DNA from: Fimenecus sp964527585
GTDB lineage: Bacteria; Bacillota; Clostridia; Oscillospirales; Acutalibacteraceae
Reading direction: 5' to 3'
Length of the DNA: 64,000 nucleotides
Assembly (NCBI GenBank): GCA_964527585.1
Contig: CAZGPE010000006.1
Span: 1 to 64,000 of the forward strand
The position numbers and the translations under genes were made by a program. The notes beneath the pieces are model-generated. The model did no database searches, was not told the origin of the DNA, and saw only the letters and a program-made list of their open reading frames with translations. Positions within the stretch are counted from its first letter, which is position 1. Every line of letters starts with the position of its first letter. Positions 52,954 to 60,215 of the stretch are shown here, one piece after another.

Positions 52954-54318
52954 TTAATCGTCAAGAATAACTTTAGAATGTCTCCATCGGTCAGATTTTA
53001 CATACCAAAGTCCTATAAATACACTGAATACAGATGCGCATCCGATTGCAAGACCTACACCGTTAAATCCCATATTCAATAAATATACCGCAGCATACGC
53101 CAAAGGTACACGGACAATTATAGAATTGAAAAACGAATTAAAAAGTGCAAATGAAGTATTACCCGCCGCTATCGCAAGACCGTTAAACGAAAACATAAAT
53201 CCGGTAAATAAATAATCAATTGCTATAAGTCTCAAATAAGGTACACCGGTTGCAATAACTTCCGCATCGTCGGTAAAAGCTCTGAAAAGCACTTGCGGAA
53301 ATGCTTCGACAACACACATAACGGCGACGGAGAACGAAAACGCCAAAAGCATACCGATTTTCATTGTTTTCTTTGCACGCTCATATTCTCCCGCACCTAT
53401 ATTTTGCCCTGCCATTGAAGAAATTGCGTTTGAAAAAGCCAAACCCGGTAAAATCGCAAATGAATTTATTTTGCTTCCCACACCCTGACACGCTGCCGCA
53501 ACTTCGGCGTTGGGCAAAGAATTAACAAGTGCCGTCAAAGTCATAAACGACAACGAAATTACAAGGCTTTGAATTGCACTGGGCAACCCTATCTTAAACA
53601 GTAAAACGGCTTTTTGTTTGTCAATCTTAAAATCTTTAACGGTATATCCTTTGAAAAATCCGGTTAACGAAAGATAAATAACCGAGAGAATAAAACTGAC
53701 TGCCTGAGAGAATATTGTCGCATAAGCCGCACCCGCAGCACCCATATTAAAGTGTCCTACGAGAACCAAATCCAGCACAACATTTATCGCTGCCGCAATC
53801 ATTACAAAATACAGAGGTCTTTTGGAATCTCCGAGTCCCCTCAACACCGCACAAACAGCATTATAACCGAACATAAACACAGTACCTGTCATACAAATAT
53901 TAAGATAAGAAAGTGTTTCCGAAAAAGCACTTTCGGGAGTTTTAAGTAAAACAAGCAAATCCTTGCCGACAATAAGCATTATCGCCGTTATAATTATACT
54001 CAAAACCAAGTAAAGCGATGACATTGTTCCGATTGTCTTTTTTTGCTCATTGTATTTTTTTGCGCCGAGATACTGAGCGACAAGAATCGTTCCCGAAATC
54101 GCAAGTCCGTTAGCCGCACCCGTGATAAGTATATTTATCTGTCCGCCGATTGAAACGCCGGTAATTCCAGCCTTACCGCAATACTGTCCGACGACTATCA
54201 TATCGACAACGCTGTAAAGAGCCTGAAGTATGTTGGATGCCAAAAAAGGCATTGCAAATTTAATAAGATTCTTTGTTACGCTTCCTTTTGTCAAATCTTT
54301 TCTGAATTTATCTGTCAT
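52954..54318 (-). CDS. MATE-family efflux transporter
   Basis: Cation-coupled multidrug/toxin exporter, 454 residues, 12 hydrophobic segments in two similar halves. QALYSVVDMIVVGQYCGKAGITGVS in the first half and the matching GLPSAIQSLVISLSFMTLTALVNSL of the second half are typical. It belongs to the NorM/DinF-type group that is abundant in gut Clostridia. The ATG at 54318 has AAAGGA upstream. The GDPD-like gene ends just before it across a terminator, so this unit begins here; I see no clear -35/-10 pair in the short gap. Confidence 0.9.
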   Translation of the reverse strand: MTDKFRKDLTKGSVTKNLIKFAMPFLASNILQALYSVVDMIVVGQYCGKAGITGVSIGGQINILITGAANGLAISGTILVAQYLGAKKYNEQKKTIGTMSSLYLVLSIIITAIMLIVGKDLLVLLKTPESAFSETLSYLNICMTGTVFMFGYNAVCAVLRGLGDSKRPLYFVMIAAAINVVLDLVLVGHFNMGAAGAAYATIFSQAVSFILSVIYLSLTGFFKGYTVKDFKIDKQKAVLLFKIGLPSAIQSLVISLSFMTLTALVNSLPNAEVAAACQGVGSKINSFAILPGLAFSNAISSMAGQNIGAGEYERAKKTMKIGMLLAFSFSVAVMCVVEAFPQVLFRAFTDDAEVIATGVPYLRLIAIDYLFTGFMFSFNGLAIAAGNTSFALFNSFFNSIIVRVPLAYAAVYLLNMGFNGVGLAIGCASVFSVFIGLWYVKSDRWRHSKVILDD

Positions 54319-54349
54319 TATCACATTTCCTTTCTATTTTATAAAATCA

Positions 54350-54374
54350 ATAAGGACGGGATGTCCGTCCTTAT
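54350..54374 (-). terminator. Terminator of the GDPD-like gene
   Basis: An 8 to 10-bp stem, AAGGACGG (54352-54359) with CCGTCCTT (54365-54372), followed on the minus strand by TTGATTTTATA. It overlaps the stop codon of the gene. Confidence 0.75.
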
Positions 54375-55672
54375 TTTTTATATTTGTTTTTCCCGTATAA
54401 TTTTTTACCGATTTTCCTGAGTTTGATACTCTTATTTCTGAAAATCTCAAATGCCGCTTCCATAATTATTAAACCGATTACTACCGATACCGCCGCAACT
54501 ATTCTTCCTTTAGTAACCGTCGAAGCGGAATTATCGCCGGAAACATCGGTCAGAGAATTTACTGTTTTGGAAAGTTCGTAATATTCGTTTTCTATTTCAT
54601 TTGCGCATACACTTTGGGAATAGACACGCTTACTTTCAATAAGTTTTTCTTTCAAAGCATTTGCCGAATTTGTACTGCAAAGTGTCAAATCGGTTTTTGA
54701 AGCGGAATCAATCGCATCAGCCAATCTTTCTCTTGCTTTTTGTGTTCTTTGCGAATACTCGTAAAACTGTTCGGGATTTTCTGTAATTATAACGGAAAAT
54801 CCCCTTGAAGTTACATCGTCCCAATAAAGCGGAGTATCTGTTCTCTTTCCGCAAAGGTCGGGATCGGTCATATCAATAACCGCCCGCATTTTATTGTCTG
54901 TTTTCGCAACGGTGTTTTTATTAAAGGTCATTGAATAAGCGTTTGAACTGCAAAGCACAACACCGACAGCACCGGCTTTTGCGGTCTTTTTAATAAACGA
55001 TCTCGATTTCCATACAACCGTACCCTTAAACTTTGCGAAAACAAGCGGCATTGCGGTCTTTTCGGAAAGCCAGGACGAAATATCCCCCTTATCCGCCTGC
55101 AAACACAGAATACAGGAATTGAGCCTGTTTTCGTTAACGAGTATTTCGTAAATTTCATCCTTATATTCGTAAGCGTTTTCGATTACGATAACCGTTTTGT
55201 CCGCTGTCTTTTCAAGCACTTGAGAAAGAGGTTGAATTTTATATGAAGTAACGGATTCCGAAACACCGCCTTTACCGTTTTTCAAATAATAACTCTCAAG
55301 TTCGGAAAGACCGACATCCGATATGTTTTTATCAACGGAATTTCCGTCCTCATCGGCAACGGTCCTTGAAAGATTGTCATCGCTTAATAAAACAAGAATT
55401 CCGTCTGCTGTTTTTTTCACGCTGACAAGAACCATATCCGCACCTTTTTCGGCAGCGGAAAGAATACCTTCGGCTGAATTTTCCGGGAAAGACACGGTAT
55501 CTCCGTACTTCGCTATACCGATAAGTTTTGTAAAATCGTTTTTCATTACATCAACAGTTGTCTCGGCAGAAGAAATACTCTGTTCTTTTGCACACACGGA
55601 AACTGTCATAGCCGAAATTAAAACGGCTGTACATAAAACAATCGAAAGCAATCTTCTTTTTACAAATTTCAT
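54371..55672 (-). CDS. GDPD-fold membrane protein with degenerate active site
   Basis: 433 residues: a signal peptide or anchor (9-28), a glycerophosphodiester phosphodiesterase-like TIM barrel (about 50-310), a helical linker and a C-terminal membrane segment (about 393-415) with a very basic tail. Fold landmarks are clear (FPENSAEGILSAAEKGAD, TADGILVLLSDDNLSRT). The catalytic residues are not: the usual HRG is KYG at 55-57, the E-x-D after GAD is replaced by VLVSV, and the HD pair is SD. It is therefore probably a pseudoenzyme, perhaps a binding or structural surface protein. The ATG has AGGGGCG upstream. Lone gene. Confidence 0.75.
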   Translation of the reverse strand: MKFVKRRLLSIVLCTAVLISAMTVSVCAKEQSISSAETTVDVMKNDFTKLIGIAKYGDTVSFPENSAEGILSAAEKGADMVLVSVKKTADGILVLLSDDNLSRTVADEDGNSVDKNISDVGLSELESYYLKNGKGGVSESVTSYKIQPLSQVLEKTADKTVIVIENAYEYKDEIYEILVNENRLNSCILCLQADKGDISSWLSEKTAMPLVFAKFKGTVVWKSRSFIKKTAKAGAVGVVLCSSNAYSMTFNKNTVAKTDNKMRAVIDMTDPDLCGKRTDTPLYWDDVTSRGFSVIITENPEQFYEYSQRTQKARERLADAIDSASKTDLTLCSTNSANALKEKLIESKRVYSQSVCANEIENEYYELSKTVNSLTDVSGDNSASTVTKGRIVAAVSVVIGLIIMEAAFEIFRNKSIKLRKIGKKLYGKNKYKK

Positions 55673-55882
55673 CGGTATCGCCCCTTTAATATTGATATTT
55701 TTCGTTTTTTAATAACCTACGCTGTCTTTTGATGTATTATTATAGCAAATAAAAAATATTTTTACAATAGTTAACCTATATATTTTGACAGCTTTCCGCT
55801 CTGATTATACAACATTTTGTGGACAGAAAAACTTGCACAAAAATTCGTAGTAAATTTTTAACTTCGAGAGCGTTTTTCCTTG

Positions 55883-55939
55883 TTGCACAAGGGCTTTTTT
55901 TATGCTAAAATACCCCTGATATACAAATTTGCACAGGGG
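55883..55939 (+). promoter_or_regulatory. Promoter and putative operator of the XRE-nth-dnaD-dnaI unit
   Basis: TTGCAC (55883-55888), a 17-base spacer and TAAAAT (55906-55911). An inverted repeat, CCCCTG (55913-55918) and CAGGGG (55934-55939), spans the expected start and ends in the SD. TTGCACA occurs three times (55833, 55883, 55929), once as the -35. These could be sites for the XRE protein itself. Confidence 0.6.
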
Positions 55940-55946
55940 AAGTATT

Positions 55947-56168
55947 ATGTCTTTTAACGAAAAATTCAAACAACTCCGACAGTCAAAACTTCCGCCTCTA
56001 ACTCAGACGGATCTTGCGAATGTGCTCGGAATGACGCAAAGAAAAATATCTTTTCTCGAAACCGGCGCCACAGAGCCATCTTTAAGAGATTTGAAAGCAA
56101 TATGCCTGTATTTTCAGGTATCTGCCGACTATTTACTTGATTTACCGAATACTCTTGAAAGAAAATAA
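55947..56168 (+). CDS. Small XRE-family helix-turn-helix regulator
   Basis: 73 residues, essentially one DNA-binding domain. TQTDLANVLGMTQRKISFLETGATEPSLRDLKAICLYFQVSADYLL is a classic Cro/C1 fold with the recognition helix at about 31-40. No sensor domain is present, so it is likely a simple autoregulator. The start at 55947 has AGGGGAAG upstream; an in-frame TTG six codons earlier lies inside the inverted repeat. Its stop overlaps the nth start by one base, so a regulator is translated together with a repair enzyme and primosome genes, which is unusual. Confidence 0.88.
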   Translation: MSFNEKFKQLRQSKLPPLTQTDLANVLGMTQRKISFLETGATEPSLRDLKAICLYFQVSADYLLDLPNTLERK

Positions 56169-56797
56169 TGACAAAAAAGCAACTTGCCGTTAAATCCGTT
56201 GAGGCACTCAAAGAATCATATCCCGAAGCAATTTGTTCACTTGTATATTCAGATCCGTTACAGCTTCTTATTGCCACAAGGCTGTCCGCTCAATGCACTG
56301 ATGCACGGGTTAATCTCGTTACACCGGCTTTGTTCGATAAATACAAAACACTTGACGATTTCGCTCAGGCAAAAGTCGAAGATGTCGAAGAATTGATCCG
56401 TTCCTGCGGATTTTATCACAGCAAAGCACGGGACATAATCGGAATAGCACAAAAGATCAAATCCGATTTTAACGGTGAAGTCCCCTCTTCAATCGAAGAA
56501 TTGACATCTCTCCCCGGTGTCGGCAGAAAAACAGCCAATTTAATTATGGGTGATGTTTTTCATGCTCCGTCAAGTGTCGTTGCCGACACACATTTAATTA
56601 GAATTTCAAACCGTATAGGACTTGTAAGTACAAAAGATCCGAAAGCAGTGGAATTCGAATTGAGGAAACTCCTTCCGCCGACGGAAAGCAATGACTTTTG
56701 CCATCGAACCGTTCTTCACGGCAGAGCAGTCTGTACGGCAAGGAAAGCAAAATGCGATGAATGTAATCTAAAAGAATTTTGCAAAAAAAAGATATAA
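56168..56797 (+). CDS. nth: Endonuclease III
   Basis: Bifunctional DNA glycosylase/AP lyase for oxidised pyrimidines. The helix-hairpin-helix LPGVGRKTANLI holds the catalytic Lys, and VADTHLIRISNR the catalytic Asp. The [4Fe-4S] loop has cysteines with the exact C-x6-C-x2-C-x5-C spacing in the last 20 residues. Length 209 is normal. The ATG overlaps the XRE stop. Next to dnaD, as in Bacillus, so synteny supports the call. Confidence 0.96.
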   Translation: MTKKQLAVKSVEALKESYPEAICSLVYSDPLQLLIATRLSAQCTDARVNLVTPALFDKYKTLDDFAQAKVEDVEELIRSCGFYHSKARDIIGIAQKIKSDFNGEVPSSIEELTSLPGVGRKTANLIMGDVFHAPSSVVADTHLIRISNRIGLVSTKDPKAVEFELRKLLPPTESNDFCHRTVLHGRAVCTARKAKCDECNLKEFCKKKI

Positions 56798-56806
56798 GGA
56801 AATAAT

Positions 56807-57835
56807 ATGTTTACACTTAATCCGACATATTACAATTCGGTTTTGGTAGTACCGAAAGTAATGATTGAAAAATATATAAAAATGGCAAGTTTCTGTGCCG
56901 TTAAAACGCTGCTTTGGATATTAAATAACCAAGGCGGTAATTTTTCTGTTGAAGAAATAGCTAAAGCGATCGGCTCATCTCCCGCAGACACAAAAGAGGC
57001 TCTCGATTATTGGATAAACGAAGGCATACTATTAAATTCGGATACCGACAGCAATTCGGCACCTTCTCCAACTCGCAGCGATTCTTACTTAAAAAAAGAG
57101 CCTGAGTCTAAACCCGAACCTTCGCTTCCCCTTCAAAACATAAAATCCGAAATTCCCGAAATAAAGTTAATTCGTCCTACTTCCGCTCAGGTCAGCAACC
57201 GAATTGACACCGATTCGACTTTTTCGGGACTTCTTAACCATATTCAAGTTATTCTCGGCAGACCTATCGGATACGATATGCAATCATCTGTTTTAATGAT
57301 GTATGATTCATACGGACTTGATGTCGAAGTAATCTGCACATTGATACAGTTTTGTAAAAATCAGGGAAAATCCGCTAACGCTTATATTCTCAGTATGGCA
57401 AAATTATGGTATGAAAAAGATATAACAACGCTTGAAAAAGCAAATGAATATATAGATATGAATAACCGTGTTATGAAAATTTATACCGAATTCTGTCAGT
57501 TAACGGGAATTGATGTTCCCAAGCCCACACCGAAACAGACAGAAATGTTCGGTGAATGGGACAAAATGGGATTTTCGGTAGAGATGATGGTACTTGCATA
57601 CAACGAAACCGTCGAAAGAAAAGGAAAAGTCCAATTCGGATATACAAATAAAATACTTTTAAGTTGGTTTGAAAAAGGTTATAAAACCCCTGCCGACATT
57701 CAAGCCGGAAAAGAAAGTTATAAAAAACAACAGGAAAAACTCAATTCGGGTAACCGTTCTTATGACATTAACAAAGCAATTGAACAGGCTACTTCCGGAG
57801 ATCTTATTTACAAAAAGAGAAAGAAGGCTGAATAA
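56807..57835 (+). CDS. dnaD: DnaD-domain primosomal protein
   Basis: Replication-restart/initiation protein that loads or remodels DNA with DnaI and the replicative helicase. The N-terminal winged-helix part (about 25-80: FCAVKTLLWILNNQGGNFSVEEIAKAIG) is followed by a Pro/Ser-rich linker (80-130). The DnaD domain lies at about 140-285, with VICTLIQFCKNQGKSANAYILSMAKLWYEKDI and the YxxxIxxxW-like IL...SWFEKGYKTPADI at the end. 342 residues is longer than Bacillus DnaD because of two DnaD-type modules, more like DnaB. AGGAAA precedes the ATG; the stop overlaps the next gene. Confidence 0.88.
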   Translation: MFTLNPTYYNSVLVVPKVMIEKYIKMASFCAVKTLLWILNNQGGNFSVEEIAKAIGSSPADTKEALDYWINEGILLNSDTDSNSAPSPTRSDSYLKKEPESKPEPSLPLQNIKSEIPEIKLIRPTSAQVSNRIDTDSTFSGLLNHIQVILGRPIGYDMQSSVLMMYDSYGLDVEVICTLIQFCKNQGKSANAYILSMAKLWYEKDITTLEKANEYIDMNNRVMKIYTEFCQLTGIDVPKPTPKQTEMFGEWDKMGFSVEMMVLAYNETVERKGKVQFGYTNKILLSWFEKGYKTPADIQAGKESYKKQQEKLNSGNRSYDINKAIEQATSGDLIYKKRKKAE

Positions 57836-58797
57836 TGAACTATACAAACAAGCAGGTTTCTCTTGCTCTCAATGTTATCAATTCACGCCGTCAAAGTGCC
57901 GAAAAATCAGCATCGGAAAGGCACGATGAATTCGCTAAGCAGCATCCGGAACTTCTTATAATCGAACAGGAAATGTCAAACACCGGACTTGCGGCTGTAA
58001 AAGCAATGAACGATTGCAAAGATCCGAGAAAAGTTATATCGCAGCTTAAAGAAAAAAATCTCGGCTATCAAAAAGCAAGAAGAGATTTATTGGCTTTATG
58101 CGGTTTAGATGAAAATTATCTTAAGCCGAATTATACTTGCAAAAAATGTTCCGACACGGGATTTTGCAACGGTGAAATTTGCGATTGTCTTGACGAAATA
58201 CTAAAAAAAGAGGCTTTCAAATCACTTGCCGGCTCTTCCCCTCTTAAGATTTCTAAATTCGAAGATTTTGATCCGTCGCTCCAAAGCGATACTTTTTCAA
58301 GAGATAAAACCAATAAAATTTATAATTTTTGTAAAGAATACGCCGACGATTTCAGTAAAGAGTCTCCGAGTTTATTCTTTTACGGTAATACCGGCTTAGG
58401 AAAAACCCATCTTTCTCTCGCAATTGCCGGAAAAGTTATTGATAAAGGATACGGAGTTGTTTACGGCTCTGCGCAAACACTGTTTAACCTTCTTGAGCGT
58501 GAACATTTCGGAAGAAGCAGCGATCCCGACGGCACAACGGAAGACAAACTTATGTCTTGCGATTTACTCATTCTCGATGATCTCGGTGCCGAATTTACCA
58601 CTCAGTTTACCGTCGCCGCACTATACAACATAATCAATACAAGAATGGCAAAAGAACTTCCCACCATCATAAATTCAAATGTTCCGATCGAAGAACTCGA
58701 AAGCAGATACTCGGAAAGAATAACCTCAAGAATTATCGGTACTTACCAAACAGTTCAGTTTGTCGGAAAAGATGTAAGACAGTTAAAATCATTTTAA
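57835..58797 (+). CDS. dnaI: DnaI/DnaC-like helicase loader
   Basis: AAA+ ATPase, 320 residues, that loads the replicative helicase. The N-terminal part has a cysteine cluster (C102, C105, C111, C116, C118; CKKCSDTGFCNGEICDC) likely to bind zinc. Walker A is GNTGLGKT at 184-191, Walker B is LLILDD at 244-249, and sensor residues follow in INSNVPIEELESRYSERITSRI. Its start overlaps the dnaD stop, making a primosome pair. The naming as DnaI over DnaC is by context. A strong terminator follows. Confidence 0.88.
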   Translation: MNYTNKQVSLALNVINSRRQSAEKSASERHDEFAKQHPELLIIEQEMSNTGLAAVKAMNDCKDPRKVISQLKEKNLGYQKARRDLLALCGLDENYLKPNYTCKKCSDTGFCNGEICDCLDEILKKEAFKSLAGSSPLKISKFEDFDPSLQSDTFSRDKTNKIYNFCKEYADDFSKESPSLFFYGNTGLGKTHLSLAIAGKVIDKGYGVVYGSAQTLFNLLEREHFGRSSDPDGTTEDKLMSCDLLILDDLGAEFTTQFTVAALYNIINTRMAKELPTIINSNVPIEELESRYSERITSRIIGTYQTVQFVGKDVRQLKSF

Positions 58798-58803
58798 TCA
58801 CTG

Positions 58804-58838
58804 AAAGAGATGTTTCAAAAACATCTCTTTTATTTTTT
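58804..58838 (+). terminator. Terminator of the XRE-nth-dnaD-dnaI unit
   Basis: An 11 to 12-bp perfect stem (AAAGAGATGTTT at 58804-58815 with its complement) around CAAA, then TTTTATTTTTTT. Confidence 0.9.
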
Positions 58839-58848
58839 TAGAATACTA

Positions 58849-58905
58849 TTGACAAACGGAAAATAATGGATTATTATAAAACTGTGCTAATCGTAATAGC
58901 ACAGT
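58849..58905 (+). promoter_or_regulatory. Promoter and palindromic operator of the YtrA-type operon
   Basis: TTGACA (58849-58854), a 17-base spacer and TATTAT (58872-58877). Immediately downstream lies a perfect 9-bp palindrome with a 7-base centre, ACTGTGCTA (58881-58889) and TAGCACAGT (58897-58905), covering the transcription start, followed by a partial extra half-site. Binding there would block transcription, as GntR/YtrA repressors do. Confidence 0.8.
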
Positions 58906-58944
58906 TGACACAGTGCATTGTTAAATTACAGGAGGTGATTAAAG

Positions 58945-59319
58945 TTGCAGATTTTTATTGATTACCGGTCAAGAACTCCGATATACGAACAAATTAAAAC
59001 TCAAATTATCAAACTGATAAACTGCGGAGAACTTAAAAGCGGTGATCAGCTTCCGTCTTTAAGACAGCTCTCGGCTGAACTGTCGGTTAACATCAACACC
59101 ATTAAGCGTTCGTTTTTTGAACTCGAAGAACAGGGAATTATATATTCCGTTGCGGGAAAAGGCGTATTTGTTACGGAAAAGCCCGATTATGATGTTTACC
59201 TGAACAATTCCTTGGATAATATCAAAACAGCGATTATCAACGCCAAATCGGTGGGAGCAACAAAAAACGACATTATAACTTTAATCGAAAATATTTATTC
59301 GGGAGATGATGACAAATGA
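58945..59319 (+). CDS. GntR-family (YtrA subfamily) transcriptional regulator
   Basis: 124 residues: a winged helix (about 8-75: PIYEQIKTQIIKLINCGELKSGDQLPSLRQLSAELSVNINTIKRSFFELE) and a short C-terminal dimerisation helix pair. The lack of a large ligand domain is what defines YtrA-type regulators, which sit in ABC-transporter operons responding to cell-wall stress. The start is a TTG at 58945 with AGGAGGTG 8 bases upstream. It overlaps the ATPase gene by 4 bases (ATGA). It probably represses its own operon through the palindrome. Confidence 0.92.
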   Translation: MQIFIDYRSRTPIYEQIKTQIIKLINCGELKSGDQLPSLRQLSAELSVNINTIKRSFFELEEQGIIYSVAGKGVFVTEKPDYDVYLNNSLDNIKTAIINAKSVGATKNDIITLIENIYSGDDDK

Positions 59320-60215
59320 TAGAAATCAAAAACATCACAAAAAAATTCGACGATTTTACTGCCATAGAAAATATCAGTTTTAATGTTAAACCGACTTCGA
59401 TTTACGGTTTGATCGGATACAACGGCGCCGGTAAAACAACGCTTTTGAAAACAGTAGCGGGAATTTACCGTGCCGACGCAGGTGAAGTTCTTCTTGACGG
59501 ACAGTCTTCATACAACAACAATGATTTAAGGAAGAACTTATTTTATATCCCCGATGATTTGTACTTTCCCCTTAACTCAACTCCGCTGAGCATGGCAAAG
59601 TTTTACTCGAATTATTATCCTAACTTCAATATGAAAACCTTTGAAAATTTGATTGAAGTTTTCGGATTGGAAAAGAAAAAAAGAATAAGAGGATTTTCAA
59701 AAGGTATGCAAAGACAAACCGAAATTATCCTCGGACTTTCGGCAAATCCGAAATATCTTCTACTCGATGAAACCTTTGACGGTCTTGATCCTCAAAAGAA
59801 AGAAATATCGAAAAAACTTTTCATTGAATATATCGCAAAAAACGATGCTTCGATAATTATTTCTTCCCACAACCTGACCGAACTTGCAAATCTCTGCGAC
59901 CATGTCGGACTTATTAACGGTAAAAAGCTCACTATGGATTGCTGTGTAGATGACATATCGGCAAATTACAGTAAATTCCGTCTTATATTCGACCGAAATA
60001 TTACCGAAGAAGATTTTTCAAGTTTCAAATACAAATCTATAGATATTGATTCTAAAATCGTTACGGTTATATTTGAAGGAAACGCAAAAGAACAAGCGGA
60101 AAAACTTAACGCTCTGCGTCCTATTGCAATTGACGAATATAAACTTACTATGGAAGAAGTATTCTTAAATGAAATGGAGGATAAGAAATATGATATTACA
60201 AAAATCTTTGAATGA
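59316..60215 (+). CDS. ABC transporter ATP-binding protein
   Basis: 299 residues, one ATPase domain. Walker A is GYNGAGKTT, the signature is a degenerate FSKGMQRQTEI in place of LSGGQ, Walker B is YLLLDETFDGLD, and the switch His is in SSHNL. The C-terminal 80 residues form the extra domain of CcmA/YtrB-type exporters. It starts 4 bases inside the regulator gene and ends 26 bases inside the permease gene, so the three are tightly coupled. Drug, peptide or lipid export or cell-wall stress sensing are plausible; the substrate is unknown. Confidence 0.92.
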   Translation: MIEIKNITKKFDDFTAIENISFNVKPTSIYGLIGYNGAGKTTLLKTVAGIYRADAGEVLLDGQSSYNNNDLRKNLFYIPDDLYFPLNSTPLSMAKFYSNYYPNFNMKTFENLIEVFGLEKKKRIRGFSKGMQRQTEIILGLSANPKYLLLDETFDGLDPQKKEISKKLFIEYIAKNDASIIISSHNLTELANLCDHVGLINGKKLTMDCCVDDISANYSKFRLIFDRNITEEDFSSFKYKSIDIDSKIVTVIFEGNAKEQAEKLNALRPIAIDEYKLTMEEVFLNEMEDKKYDITKIFE

